64,000 nt of DNA from an uncultured Eubacteriales bacterium (GCA_934481515.1 CAKSPO010000002.1:1-64000); one strand, 5' to 3'. Numbered from the stretch's first letter, positions 28,613-38,022 are shown. A program made the numbers and translations. The notes: generated by a model from the letters alone, not told the origin.

Positions 28613-29101
28613 TTACAGAATCAGAAGCAGAGAAATCAGCAGGGCAAGAATTGCGTACAGTTCGACGAAGGACGCGGAAATGACCGCCTTACCGACGGCA
28701 TCGGGACGCTTTGCCAGAACGGAAATACCGGCGGTTGCGACCTCAGCCTGCTTGATGGCGGAATAAAGACCGCCAAACGCGATCGGGCATGCGGCGAACA
28801 GATAATACGCGCCCTCTGCGACCGTCAGATCTGCCGTTCCGCCCATAATTCCGGAGTTGACCAGAATCATGAATGCCGCAACCAGACCGTAAATGCCCTG
28901 CGTCATCGGAAGCGCCTGGAGAAGCATGGATTTACCGTACTTCTCGGGTTCTTCGCTGATCAGTCCGGCAGTTGCGCGCGCAACCATGTTGACACCCTTT
29001 GCGGAACCGATTCCGGCAAGAAGCGTCGCCAAAGCGGCACCGATCACGGCGAGGTTGTTTCCCGTAAAAAGACTTTTGAAAAGTTCACCCAGTGTTTGCA
29101 T
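28613..29101 (-). CDS. ntpK: V-type ATPase rotor-ring subunit K, with Na+-binding residues
   Basis: A 162-residue, four-helix proteolipid, i.e. a fused pair of two-helix hairpins. The ion site known from Enterococcus hirae NtpK (Leu61, Thr64, Gln65, Gln110, Glu139) is matched here by Leu64, Thr67 and Gln68 in LPMTQGIYG, Gln118 in IKQAEV and Glu147 in FVELYAIL. Proton-type rings usually lose the Thr/Gln pair, so the sequence argues for Na+ transport. Only one ion-binding carboxylate is present per four helices. Confidence 0.95.
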   Translation of the reverse strand: MQTLGELFKSLFTGNNLAVIGAALATLLAGIGSAKGVNMVARATAGLISEEPEKYGKSMLLQALPMTQGIYGLVAAFMILVNSGIMGGTADLTVAEGAYYLFAACPIAFGGLYSAIKQAEVATAGISVLAKRPDAVGKAVISASFVELYAILALLISLLLIL

Positions 29102-29127
29102 TTTTTCATTCTCCTTTTGTTTATATG

Positions 29128-31182
29128 TTAATGTTCATTGGGTACGTCCGTAAGATCTTCCGAGTAGTTCTCCGCCGGAAGCGCGGGGTCGAACGGCGAG
29201 CCGCCGTCCTCATAAAATTTCCCGAAAAATTCGATATACTGAAGTCTTGCCGCGTGCACAAAGGTGCCGAGCAGGTTGATGGCAATGTTCAGAACGTGAC
29301 CGAGGATCATGACAATCAGCATGAAAATGAAGCCGATGGGGCCGCTTGTCCCAAGCCCCGTCATCATGTTGATCACCTGCGCGATAACGCCGGCAACCAG
29401 ACCCAGCGCCAGAATCCGGGAGTAGGACAACAGATCCGACGCAAAGCTGATCAGTGAGTACCAACCGCCAAGTCCCTTGGAAAGCCAGCCGAAAAAGCTT
29501 TTCTCGCCCCATCCCTTCAAAAGCAAAATCAGGACAAGTCCTGCAAAGAACAGGTAAAGTCCGATGCCCGAAAGGCTTGAGAGCATCTGCCGTGTCTGCT
29601 CCGTAACGCTTGCAGGATTGCTGACCACCATGTCAATGGCGGCGCTCGGCGCCATCAGGTCAATGCCGGCAAAGAGAACCCAGTACGGCAGAGTGATGCA
29701 GAGCGCCTGCATCCGGTTGCCCTTTTTCCATGTTTCCACCATATTGATCGCCATACCAGCCATCAAATGAATCTGACCGACGGCAAGAGCCACCACCAAA
29801 AACGCAGTGGATGCGTTGATCGGGTTGAACAGGAGTCCGTTGGCAAAGAAACTTCCGACCGCGGTGGTTTCCGCGTAGCCATCCTGATGATAAATGAAGC
29901 TGTTCATAATCGCGGTGGGAAGGTTTCCGAACCAGCCTCCGAACAATACACCCATCAGCATACAGGAAATTCCGCAGTAGCCGAACATCAGAAGCATCCG
30001 GCGCATGCCCGGCTTCGGATTGAGCAACCGGACACCTCCGAAGCATCCGATGACCATCAGAAGTCCGTAGCCGACATCCGCAAACATCAGCCCGAAAATC
30101 AGAAAATAGAAGATACTCATAATGACCGTCGGATCATAGGTTCCGTACTTGGGGTAGGAATACATTCCGATGACCCATTCAAAGGTCTGGGAAAACTTAT
30201 TGTTTTTCAGGAGAACCGGAACGTCGTCCCCTTCCTCCGGATCCGTCACCTCGCAGGCACACTCAAAGCCGGAAAGGGCTTCGGCAACCGCATCCAGCAT
30301 CGTCTCCGGTGTCCAGCCTGCCAGCACCGCGCAGTTGCGGGTGCGAAGAAGCTTCTGCTTCTGTTTGCCGACATTGACCGTTGTCTCCTCGATATCCGAA
30401 AGGACTTCCACATCATCAAGGTTGTCCGCCAGCGCCTGCAGCGTATCAATCAGATGCGCATTCTCGTTTTCCAGTTCCGCCTGACGTGCTTCCAAACGCT
30501 GATATTCCACCTCTGCGGTGGTCTCTACCTGCGGAAAGCCCGCTTTGACAAAACCGACGGATGCCAATGCCTGTCCGACCGCTTCGCTGTCGCCATTGTA
30601 ACAGGAAACCGCCAGATAATAGGCATTCTTTTCGGTCAGAACCGGCTCGACATACGCACCGGCATCCTCCAGAATCCGGCAGATCTCTTCCTCCGGCATT
30701 CTGCCCGGAACGCTTCCGAGAAGCAGTTCTGTGTGCTCGGTTCCCGCCACACTGAGCGGCGCGTCATATTCCAGCCACGGCATCAATGCCGTCATCTCCG
30801 CTTCATTCCGGGCGCTTTCCTTGGAAATGTCGTCCATTGCTTTGCGGGTCTCTTCCGTTCGCACCACCGTTTCCCATGCACGCGCGTCCCGCCCGTCCTC
30901 GATGAACTTCGCACGGTCTACGTGCTGTACCCGCCGGGCAAAGCTGAATTTCCGTTGGGAATACTTACACAACAGGGGCATCGCCGCCCGGATTGCCGAA
31001 AGGCGCTCCCGCGCCTCGGCATCGCTGTGATCCGTCTCAAACCGTTCCAGTGCAAGCGTGTTTTCTCCGGCAGGAACGCTCCGGATGTCCACGCAGCGCA
31101 GCTTCATCAGCTTCCGGATGATTGCGTCCGCATCCGTACTGTAGGCAAGGACGGTCAGCTTTTTCATTTTGCTTACCGACAT
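29128..31182 (-). CDS. ntpI: V-type ATPase subunit I
   Basis: A 684-residue subunit with a soluble N-terminal half (about 1-340, coiled coils contacting the peripheral stalks) and about eight C-terminal transmembrane helices that provide the ion half-channels against the K ring. FAMMFADVGYGL-like and SYSRILALGLVAGVIAQVIN segments are conserved; the Arg in SYSRILALGL is the essential stator arginine. Overlaps the end of subunit H by about 10 bp. Confidence 0.95.
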   Translation of the reverse strand: MSVSKMKKLTVLAYSTDADAIIRKLMKLRCVDIRSVPAGENTLALERFETDHSDAEARERLSAIRAAMPLLCKYSQRKFSFARRVQHVDRAKFIEDGRDARAWETVVRTEETRKAMDDISKESARNEAEMTALMPWLEYDAPLSVAGTEHTELLLGSVPGRMPEEEICRILEDAGAYVEPVLTEKNAYYLAVSCYNGDSEAVGQALASVGFVKAGFPQVETTAEVEYQRLEARQAELENENAHLIDTLQALADNLDDVEVLSDIEETTVNVGKQKQKLLRTRNCAVLAGWTPETMLDAVAEALSGFECACEVTDPEEGDDVPVLLKNNKFSQTFEWVIGMYSYPKYGTYDPTVIMSIFYFLIFGLMFADVGYGLLMVIGCFGGVRLLNPKPGMRRMLLMFGYCGISCMLMGVLFGGWFGNLPTAIMNSFIYHQDGYAETTAVGSFFANGLLFNPINASTAFLVVALAVGQIHLMAGMAINMVETWKKGNRMQALCITLPYWVLFAGIDLMAPSAAIDMVVSNPASVTEQTRQMLSSLSGIGLYLFFAGLVLILLLKGWGEKSFFGWLSKGLGGWYSLISFASDLLSYSRILALGLVAGVIAQVINMMTGLGTSGPIGFIFMLIVMILGHVLNIAINLLGTFVHAARLQYIEFFGKFYEDGGSPFDPALPAENYSEDLTDVPNEH

Positions 31183-31493
31183 TTGGACGACAGCCCCCTG
31201 AGAACAATTTTTTCAGCACTCTTTTTGCGCAATCCGGCTTCACGCTTCAGCTCTTCCACCTCTTCCGCTCCGCCCTCGGCAATTCTCTCATCCATCGCAA
31301 CGGTTCTCTCCCGAAGCTGCGCCATCATTTCCTGCGCCTGCTGTCTGGTCTCCGCCTCGGTCTGCGCACAACTCTCCCGTCCGAGGCGCTCCGCCTCGGC
31401 AGTCATCTCCTGCGCTTTCCGGTGCGCCTCGGCAACAATCCGCTCCGCCTCTGTTTCGGCTTCCCTGATTTTCAGAATGGATTCTCTTGACAT
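31173..31493 (-). CDS. ntpF: V-type ATPase subunit H/G (peripheral stalk)
   Basis: A 106-residue coiled coil (MSRESILKIREAETEAERIV) that pairs with subunit E in the stator. The ATG at 31493, behind GGAGG, is chosen over an upstream extension without a ribosome site. First gene of the operon, giving the order H-I-K-E-C-F-A-B-D that equals ntpFIKECGABD. Confidence 0.88.
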   Translation of the reverse strand: MSRESILKIREAETEAERIVAEAHRKAQEMTAEAERLGRESCAQTEAETRQQAQEMMAQLRERTVAMDERIAEGGAEEVEELKREAGLRKKSAEKIVLRGLSSKCR

Positions 31494-31572
31494 AAAACCT
31501 CCGTACGGTTCCCCGTCACTCTTGCTTTTCCGGGATTTGCGTCCCGTTCCTGTTTTTCCGCAATTTATGTTT

Positions 31573-31601
31573 AGTATAGCACATTTGAACGGCAAAAGCA
31601 A
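31573..31601 (-). promoter_or_regulatory. V-ATPase operon promoter
   Basis: Minus strand TTGCTT (31596-31601), 17-bp spacer, TATACT (31573-31578) with a TG extension before the -10. The untranslated leader would be about 75 nt. Confidence 0.72.
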
Positions 31602-31678
31602 TATCTATTTTCTGATTTTTTAACATTTTGGCGAAATTGTCTGCTTTTTTATCAACAACATCGGAACTGCCCAATTTT

Positions 31679-32218
31679 TCATTGCTTCAAAGGAATCCGT
31701 TTTTCGCAAAACAAAGCCTCCGGCGTTGCATTCCGGAAAAATACAAGCGCTTCTCCTTCCGGATAGATTCCGTCCGGGCGGAACGGAAGCCCCTTGTAAA
31801 GATTCCGCGCATGAAACAGCTCCAGAATCTGTGAAAACGGAAGGATGGTTTCTTCTTCGGTATTCCATACGTGGGAAATCCTGTGATAGCAATCCCTTGC
31901 GTTCTGTTTTCCGTACAGTTTTGCTTCACAAAGAACCGCGCAATACCCCTCCTTTTCGAAGACCTGCCGGATACGCAGCTGAAACCTGCGGACGCCGAAT
32001 GCGGATTTTTCCCGCACACTTTCCATTGTCAGAAAGGCGCGCCGCACCTCTTCCCCGTATTTTCCGGTTGCCCATCGCATGCATTTTTCCGAAAGCCCCC
32101 GGTAGTACTCCTTCATTTTTTGACATTCCTGCGGCAGAATCAGTTCGCTCTGTGCAAAAAGAATGACCTGATATCCTTCTCTGACCGTTGCATGTGCTTC
32201 CACCCGTTCCGGATTCAT
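31679..32218 (-). CDS. Hypothetical protein, weakly DUF3298-like
   Basis: A 179-residue soluble protein without signal peptide. The stretch HVWNTEEETILPFSQILELF resembles the end of DUF3298 domains, where a phrase such as FDLxTGxxLxLxDLF occurs, but the match is weak. It lies alone between the V-ATPase promoter and a strong terminator-like hairpin. Its Tyr/Arg-rich composition and absence of conserved catalytic motifs give no function. Confidence 0.62.
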   Translation of the reverse strand: MNPERVEAHATVREGYQVILFAQSELILPQECQKMKEYYRGLSEKCMRWATGKYGEEVRRAFLTMESVREKSAFGVRRFQLRIRQVFEKEGYCAVLCEAKLYGKQNARDCYHRISHVWNTEEETILPFSQILELFHARNLYKGLPFRPDGIYPEGEALVFFRNATPEALFCEKRIPLKQ

Positions 32219-32301
32219 TCTGTATTTTCCCCCGATTCTTTTTTCTTCATTTTATTCTGTTGCAAGGAAAAATATGTTTTGCTCCGGCTGTATCGGGCAG
32301 G

Positions 32302-32347
32302 AAAAGAGGCTGTGAAAAGTATAAAACTCTTCACAGCCTCTTTTTTG
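32302..32347. terminator. Terminator downstream of the acylation cassette
   Basis: AAGAGGCTGTGAA and TTCACAGCCTCTT form a 13-bp stem flanked by A and T runs, so it can act in both directions. It lies behind the lipoprotein gene. Confidence 0.85.
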
Positions 32348-32372
32348 AAAAACCACTGTCCGTCTCCTCCGG

Positions 32373-32885
32373 TCAGTCCTTCCAGTATTGAATTTTTCCG
32401 ACGCTCCCATCCTCACGGAAGAGGAAGGTCAGGTGCATGCTTTTCCCGGTATAGGTCAGCGATGTGTCCGTCTGCTGATCCGCGTCTCCGTATGCCTTCG
32501 TCACAGCATCCCGCGAAGCACCGATTGCAATTCCCTCCCGGGTCGCGACGGAATCGTCGTATAGCTCGACCATATAAACATAATCCCGCCCGTCCTTCGG
32601 ATAGGTCTGAAGCTCAAACCCGCCATAGGTATAGACCTTGTCAAGACCGACGAAAGCGCAGGAGTTGGACTCACTGTAATCCCTCCACTCTCCGAGCGCC
32701 TCCAGAATCGGCGCGGCATCGGCATCCACAGCGATCTCCGTTGTGCCAACCGTCAGCACATAATTTTTCTTTCCTTCCGGCGGAGTTTCCGCTCCTCTGA
32801 CGCATGAAGCAAGCGCACACAAAGCACAAAACGCCAGAAGCACTGCAAATCCCCGGAGCATCCGGGAATAAATTCTGTTTTTCAT
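32373..32885 (-). CDS. Small lipoprotein of unknown function
   Basis: A 170-residue lipoprotein: a hydrophobic signal (FAVLLAFCALCALASC) ends in a lipobox with Cys28 as the lipidation site. The mature part is beta-rich and repeats the kind of fold seen in SmpA/OmlA-like or PepSY-like small domains (GIAIGASRDAVTKAYGDAD), but no family is certain. The ATG at 32885 overlaps the end of the SGNH gene by four bases, so it belongs to that operon and may act with the surface acylation machinery. Confidence 0.8.
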   Translation of the reverse strand: MKNRIYSRMLRGFAVLLAFCALCALASCVRGAETPPEGKKNYVLTVGTTEIAVDADAAPILEALGEWRDYSESNSCAFVGLDKVYTYGGFELQTYPKDGRDYVYMVELYDDSVATREGIAIGASRDAVTKAYGDADQQTDTSLTYTGKSMHLTFLFREDGSVGKIQYWKD

Positions 32886-33910
32886 GATCCGTTCCTTTCT
32901 TTTTCGTAAGCGTCTGCTTTCTCTTCCCACCGCTCCGACAGCGCCGCCTCCTGCCGCCGGTCGGGAACGCCGTACTGCTCCGCCAGAATTTTTCCGAAAT
33001 AGGAGGTCAGCTTCTCGGCACCGTAAACATTCAGATGAATGCCGCCGTCGTAGGTATCGGTCTGCCAGTCAATCCCGATCTCTTCATCCTTCGGGATCAG
33101 ATTGTAGTAATCCACGCCGTTTTTCGCCGCGTATGCCGCGATCTGTGCGTCCCATTGGTCGTACCAGTAATACTTCCAGTTGTTTGTCGGTGCCTTGATC
33201 AGCACCAGACGGATTCCGTTCTCCTCGCAAAGCAGACGCATCCGCTCCAGATAGTCAAACGAGACCTGCGGAAGCGTATAATCGGTCAGTTCGGTTCCCA
33301 CGCGGTCGGAGGTCTTCGGAACCACCCCGGTCTGCATCAGGTATCCGTTGTGCGATACCCGGTCGCGGGAGAAAAGATACCGGAAGTCCTCCCCGCCGAT
33401 TTCCTTCCAGCGGCTGTGGAAGCGCAGAAGCGGGAACACGTAGGACAGAAAGCTTTCCTCCTCCGTCATGGAAGCGCGGACGGCATCCGCTTTTACAGAG
33501 GACCACTTCATGCCGTCCAGCGTCATGCGGTTGTAGGCTTCGTTCTGTGGCTCCCCGTATTTCATAGAGAGCACATTGAACACCACCACCTTCGGCGTTT
33601 CATAACGAAGCGCATCCTCCAGAAGATAGTAGGACTGCCAGATGAGCTGCTGTGCACTGCCGCGGATGCAGGAGGAAATTCCGTACTCCTGCCAGAGCGT
33701 CGGCGGCGTAAAGCATTCGTAAACCTCACAGTCCCCGATCAGAAGTACATCGTTGTCCCCGGCGTTTTCGTAGTATTCCCCCGTCAGTGCACCCTCCCTT
33801 GAGGAAGACATATACTTCGGCATCAGGAGCGCCTGCAGAAATGCAAGAAGCAGAACGGTGCCGAGCAGAACGGCAATGCAGGAAATGATTTTTTTCTTTT
33901 TCATATCCAT
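32882..33910 (-). CDS. Membrane-anchored SGNH-like protein (DltD/AlgX-like partner)
   Basis: A 342-residue protein with one N-terminal membrane anchor (IAVLLGTVLLLAFLQALL) and an extracellular alpha/beta domain. VLLIGDCEVYE occupies the place of the GDS block, where the usual Ser is Cys here, and DGGIHLNVYGAEKL is a block V with the Asp/His pair (DxxH). Such proteins complete O-acylation after a MBOAT enzyme moves the acyl group across the membrane. It lies 12 bp after the MBOAT gene. The Ser-to-Cys change is a visible oddity that may alter or abolish esterase chemistry. Confidence 0.75.
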   Translation of the reverse strand: MDMKKKKIISCIAVLLGTVLLLAFLQALLMPKYMSSSREGALTGEYYENAGDNDVLLIGDCEVYECFTPPTLWQEYGISSCIRGSAQQLIWQSYYLLEDALRYETPKVVVFNVLSMKYGEPQNEAYNRMTLDGMKWSSVKADAVRASMTEEESFLSYVFPLLRFHSRWKEIGGEDFRYLFSRDRVSHNGYLMQTGVVPKTSDRVGTELTDYTLPQVSFDYLERMRLLCEENGIRLVLIKAPTNNWKYYWYDQWDAQIAAYAAKNGVDYYNLIPKDEEIGIDWQTDTYDGGIHLNVYGAEKLTSYFGKILAEQYGVPDRRQEAALSERWEEKADAYEKERNGS

Positions 33911-33922
33911 CCTTCAGAAGAA

Positions 33923-35512
33923 TCAGAATTGCGTATAAATGAACTGCGATGCATCATAGCCGATGCCGTAAGAGCCGAATAGCAGAACCGTTACTGCCAA
34001 AAGGCACACGCAGAGACATGCCGCCACCGGACGCGGAGCGATGCGGGAACGAAGAGAGCGTTCCTTTCCGAGCCGGGTCACAAGGAACACCGTCAGGATC
34101 GCACCGAAAAGAACCCCGTAGTCCGTAAGGTCAAGACCGAGCCGTAAAAATCCGCCGCCAAGCACCTCGCCGATGTTCGGCGTTGTGAAAATGCTCCCCC
34201 ACAAAGAGAAGGTCAGCGGAACATCACGGTAGCAATCCAGACTCCGGATCCAGCCCATCAGAAGAAAGGTCCGGGTTGCCTGAAAGACGCCCCATCCGCG
34301 GGAAGCGCAAAGGCGCGGTGCGGCATGGTGGAAACGGTTCCAGAGCGGCTCCAGCTCCCGTGACAGGAGGATCAGTGCGCAGTTGAGCAGTCCCCAGACA
34401 ATAAAATTCCAGCCGGCTCCGTGCCACAACCCCGTGAGAAACCACGTAACGATCGTGGAAATATAGACCGGCAGGCGCATTCCGACCGCACGACCGAGCC
34501 GGCGGCAGCCGGATTGCGAAAGCTTCTGCATCGGACCGGAGACCGAGAGCGGATAGAACACATAATCGGTAAACCACGTTCCCATGGTAATGTGCCAACG
34601 GTTCCAGTATTCCTTGACGGAGCGGGAGGAAAACGGACGGTCAAAGTTTTCCCGCAGACGGATGCCCATCATCTCGGACAGTCCGATGGTGATATCAATC
34701 CCTCCCGTAAAATCTCCGTAAATCTGAACCGAATACAGAAGGATTAACAGCACCACATACGTCCCGCGGTACTGCTCCGCCCCAACGATCAGCGTGCGGA
34801 TGGCAATCATCGCCGTGTCTGCCATCACCAGCTTTTTGAAGTACCCCCACATCACACGCAGCAGTCCCGACCGGAACGCAATACCGTCAAATGCGTGCGG
34901 CGCGGTCAGCTGTTCTTCCAGATCTCCGAAACGGCTGATGGGTCCCTGCAGCAGCTGCGGAAAATAGGAAACAAACAGCAGCAGCTTTGCCGGATTTTTT
35001 TCCGCCCGCGCCTTTTTCCGGTAAACGTCGATCAGATACCCCATCGACTGAAAGGTATAAAAGGAAATACCGAGCGGCAGAAGGAGCGACGGAACCGAAA
35101 AGCGCCCCGCGCCAAACAGTCCGAGGAAGGATTTGACCCCGGAGAGAACAAACGCCGTATACTTGAGCACCGCCAGCATTCCGAATCCGAGAAAAAGCCC
35201 TGCAAGAAGGATGCGGAAGCGCTTTTTCTTCTCTGCGGCGCGGAACGCCTTGCGCTCCGCCTTTTCCATGGTCGCCCGGTGAAGCTCCACAAACGCATCC
35301 TCTGCGTCGGAACGCTTCTGCAAAAGCACTGCGGTCACGTAGGTCACAGCGGCGGTATAGAGCAAAAAGCCGAAATACTGCCAACCGGAAAGCAGATAAA
35401 AAATCAGGCTGGAAACCAGCAGAATCACCCACTGCACCCGCCGCGGCAGAAGAAAATAGAAAAGCAGGGTCAACGCCGCGAAGATCAGGAAGGAAAACGA
35501 GGTAAACAGCAT
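33923..35512 (-). CDS. MBOAT-family O-acyltransferase (DltB/AlgI-like)
   Basis: A 529-residue multi-pass membrane protein. LQGPISRFGDLEEQL, FDRPFSSRSVKEYWNRWHITMGTW and LTGLWHGAGWNFIVWG (catalytic His in WHG) are the MBOAT signatures. These enzymes transfer acyl groups from a cytoplasmic carrier to an extracellular acceptor, such as D-alanine to teichoic acid (DltB) or acetate to polysaccharide (AlgI). The acyl carrier gene directly upstream argues for the DltB mode. Stop of the carrier gene and this start are three bases apart. Confidence 0.9.
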   Translation of the reverse strand: MLFTSFSFLIFAALTLLFYFLLPRRVQWVILLVSSLIFYLLSGWQYFGFLLYTAAVTYVTAVLLQKRSDAEDAFVELHRATMEKAERKAFRAAEKKKRFRILLAGLFLGFGMLAVLKYTAFVLSGVKSFLGLFGAGRFSVPSLLLPLGISFYTFQSMGYLIDVYRKKARAEKNPAKLLLFVSYFPQLLQGPISRFGDLEEQLTAPHAFDGIAFRSGLLRVMWGYFKKLVMADTAMIAIRTLIVGAEQYRGTYVVLLILLYSVQIYGDFTGGIDITIGLSEMMGIRLRENFDRPFSSRSVKEYWNRWHITMGTWFTDYVFYPLSVSGPMQKLSQSGCRRLGRAVGMRLPVYISTIVTWFLTGLWHGAGWNFIVWGLLNCALILLSRELEPLWNRFHHAAPRLCASRGWGVFQATRTFLLMGWIRSLDCYRDVPLTFSLWGSIFTTPNIGEVLGGGFLRLGLDLTDYGVLFGAILTVFLVTRLGKERSLRSRIAPRPVAACLCVCLLAVTVLLFGSYGIGYDASQFIYTQF

Positions 35513-35515
35513 CGG

Positions 35516-35743
35516 TTATTCTTCGTCCAACCGCTGAATGAGCGCATAAATGGTTTTTACATTCCGGAAATTTTCCGGAATCAGCTCCTCTGCCGGAATG
35601 CTGACATCGAAGGTCTGGTTGATCTCGGTCACAAGACGAACCATATCCAAAGAATCCAGCAGTCCCTCGCCATACAGATCCTCCGCGCCGGCATAATCGG
35701 TACCGGGGTGCAGACGATCCAGAATTTCCAACAATTGTTCCAT
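35516..35743 (-). CDS. Acyl/D-alanyl carrier protein
   Basis: A 75-residue helical carrier with the phosphopantetheine serine (Ser31) in GLLDSLDMVRL. Length and the LLDS motif fit DltC rather than fatty-acid AcpP (which has DSL after a longer acidic stretch). It feeds the adjacent MBOAT enzyme. No adenylating ligase (DltA) is encoded nearby, so charging must come from elsewhere. The ATG at 35743 is chosen because translation of the longer frame overlaps the promoter. Confidence 0.88.
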   Translation of the reverse strand: MEQLLEILDRLHPGTDYAGAEDLYGEGLLDSLDMVRLVTEINQTFDVSIPAEELIPENFRNVKTIYALIQRLDEE

Positions 35744-35824
35744 TTTTTCGCGCTCCGTTCTGTTTGATCTGAGAAAAACACCGATGTGCCAAAGGTATTC
35801 CGTACCGCATCGGCTGATATTCTT

Positions 35825-35853
35825 ATTATACCTTTTTCGGCATCCGCTGTCAA
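35825..35853 (-). promoter_or_regulatory. Promoter of the acylation cassette
   Basis: Minus strand TTGACA (35848-35853), 17-bp spacer, TATAAT (35825-35830): a full consensus promoter, implying strong constitutive transcription. Confidence 0.9.
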
Positions 35854-35913
35854 TCGCAAATGCAGAAGATTTTTCAAAATATTTCTTCGTTTTCGAAGTA
35901 CCCGTTTCACAAT

Positions 35914-35966
35914 CGGAAAGGAGCGGAAAAACACCCGCAAGGATGTTTTCCCGCTCCTTCGTTCTT
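35914..35966 (-). terminator. thrS terminator
   Basis: GGAGCGGGAAAACATCC and GGGTGTTTTTCCGCTCC pair with a four-base loop and are followed by CTTTCC on the minus strand. It separates thrS from the carrier-protein promoter. Confidence 0.7.
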
Positions 35967-36020
35967 CCCCGCTCCGGGGGAAAAGAATGAAATCTCTTTT
36001 CCGCAAAGCCGGAATTCCGG

Positions 36021-37952
36021 TTATCTTCTCTTTTCCGCGACTTCGACCAGTGCGTCTGCAAGAAAGGCATCCACCGTTTTGGAGTAGCTCTCACCCGCAC
36101 GGTTCCGGACAGATACGGTTCCATCCTCTACCTCCTTGGCACCGATAACCAGCATATACGGCACCTTCTGGAGCTGTGTTGCACGGATCTTGTAGCCGAT
36201 GGTATTCGAGCTGTCATCCAACTCCACGCGCAGTCCGGCATCGGAAAGCTTCTCCTGGACCTTCTTTGCATATTCCACATGCTCGTCTCCGATGGGAAGC
36301 ACGCGCACCTGCTCCGGTGCCAGCCACATGGGGAACGCACCGGCATAGGTTTCAATCAGATATGCGAGCGTCCGCTCATAGCAACCGAGCGACGTCCGGT
36401 GAATGATATACGGCAGCTTCTTTTCGCCGTCGCTGTCGGTATAGTACATGCCGAACCGCTGTGCCAGAAGCATATCAATCTGGATGGTAACCAGCGTATC
36501 CTCTTTGCCGTACACATTGCGGTACTGAATATCCAGCTTCGGTCCGTAGAAAGCCGCTTCGTCGATTCCGATGGTGTAGGTCACGCCGAGATCGTCAAGA
36601 ATCTTGCCCATCGTCGCCTGTGCAACCTCCCACTGCTCACGGGTTCCTTCATATTTATTGTTGGGGTTTGCGGGATCCCACTGAGAGAACCGGAAGGTGC
36701 ACTTGTCAAGCAGACCCACTGTTCCGAGAAAATATTTCGCCAGATCCAGACATCCCTTGAACTCCTCTTCCAGCTGATCGGGACGGAGAATATAATGCCC
36801 TTCGGAAATGGTGAACTGCCGCACCCGGATCAATCCGTGCATCTCGCCGGAGTCCTCGTTGCGGAACAGCGTGGAGGTCTCGGTCAGGCGCATCGGCAGC
36901 TCCCGGTAGGAGCGAGGCTTGTTCAGATAGACCTGATACTGGAACGGACAGGTCATCGGGCGCAGAGCAAAGCATTCCTTGGTTTCATCATAAGGATCAC
37001 CCAGAATGAACATTCCGTCAAGATAATGATCCCAGTGACCGGAAATCTTATAGAACTCTCTCTTTGCCATCAGCGGTGTTTTGGTCAGAAGGCAGCCCTT
37101 TTTCTGCTCCACATCCTCTACCCATCTCTGGAGCAGCTGGATGACCCGTGCTCCTTTCGGGAGGAGAATCGGCAATCCCTGTCCGACCACGTCCACCGTG
37201 GTAAAGAAGCCGAGATCCCGCCCAAGCTTGTTATGATCGCGCTTGAGCGCCTCCTCCTGCATCGTCAGATACTCGTTCAGTTCCTCCTTGGACGGGAACG
37301 CAACGCCGTAAATCCGTTGCAGAACTTTGTTTTTCTGATCGCCCTTCCAGTAAGCGCCCGTGCACTGCGTCAGCCGGAATGCCTTGACGGCTCCGGTGCT
37401 GAACAGGTGCGGTCCCGCGCAGAGATCCACAAACTCGCCCTGCCGGTAGAAGCTGATGACCTCTCCTTCCGGAAGCTCCTCAATCAGCTGAAGCTTATAC
37501 GGCTCTTCGCGCTCGGTCATCAGTGCGATTGCTTCCTCTTTCGGAAGTTCAAAGCGCTCGATCTTCAGGTTTTCCTTGACGATCTTTTTCATCTCCGCTT
37601 CCAGAGCCCGGAGAACCTCCGGCGTAAAAGCGGTCTCGGAATCAATATCATAATAGAATCCGTTTTCAATCGCCGGACCGATGGCAAGCTTTGCCGCCGG
37701 ATACAGGCGCTTGACCGCCTGTGCCAGAATGTGTGCCGCCGTGTGGCGGAACAGATGCTTGCCCGCCTCATCCGCGAAGGTCAGAAGGTGCACATCGGCG
37801 TCGCTTTTCAGCTCCTGCGTCAGCGCAACGGTTTTTCCTTCCGTTTCCGCGCCGATCACTGCGCGGTCGATCAGCCCCATCTCTTTTGCGGCGTCATACA
37901 CCGTTACGGGAGACGCAAACTCCTGTGTTTTTCCCTGCATCGTAATTTTCAT
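36021..37952 (-). CDS. thrS: Threonyl-tRNA synthetase
   Basis: A 643-residue class II synthetase. N-terminal TGS domain (about 1-60), the HTAAHILAQAVKRLYP editing/SAD domain with its metal-binding HxxxH, class II motif 2 (FRNEDSGEMHGLIRVRQF), motif 3 (GCYERTLAYLIE region) and a C-terminal anticodon-binding domain. It charges tRNA-Thr. A T-box leader lies directly upstream on the same strand, so the gene is induced when charged tRNA-Thr is short. Confidence 0.97.
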   Translation of the reverse strand: MKITMQGKTQEFASPVTVYDAAKEMGLIDRAVIGAETEGKTVALTQELKSDADVHLLTFADEAGKHLFRHTAAHILAQAVKRLYPAAKLAIGPAIENGFYYDIDSETAFTPEVLRALEAEMKKIVKENLKIERFELPKEEAIALMTEREEPYKLQLIEELPEGEVISFYRQGEFVDLCAGPHLFSTGAVKAFRLTQCTGAYWKGDQKNKVLQRIYGVAFPSKEELNEYLTMQEEALKRDHNKLGRDLGFFTTVDVVGQGLPILLPKGARVIQLLQRWVEDVEQKKGCLLTKTPLMAKREFYKISGHWDHYLDGMFILGDPYDETKECFALRPMTCPFQYQVYLNKPRSYRELPMRLTETSTLFRNEDSGEMHGLIRVRQFTISEGHYILRPDQLEEEFKGCLDLAKYFLGTVGLLDKCTFRFSQWDPANPNNKYEGTREQWEVAQATMGKILDDLGVTYTIGIDEAAFYGPKLDIQYRNVYGKEDTLVTIQIDMLLAQRFGMYYTDSDGEKKLPYIIHRTSLGCYERTLAYLIETYAGAFPMWLAPEQVRVLPIGDEHVEYAKKVQEKLSDAGLRVELDDSSNTIGYKIRATQLQKVPYMLVIGAKEVEDGTVSVRNRAGESYSKTVDAFLADALVEVAEKRR

Positions 37953-38022
37953 TTTTCCGTACTTCCTTTCTCTATATCAGGATAAATCAATTTCTTTCTT
38001 GCTCCGGCGTTTCCGCCGCGAA

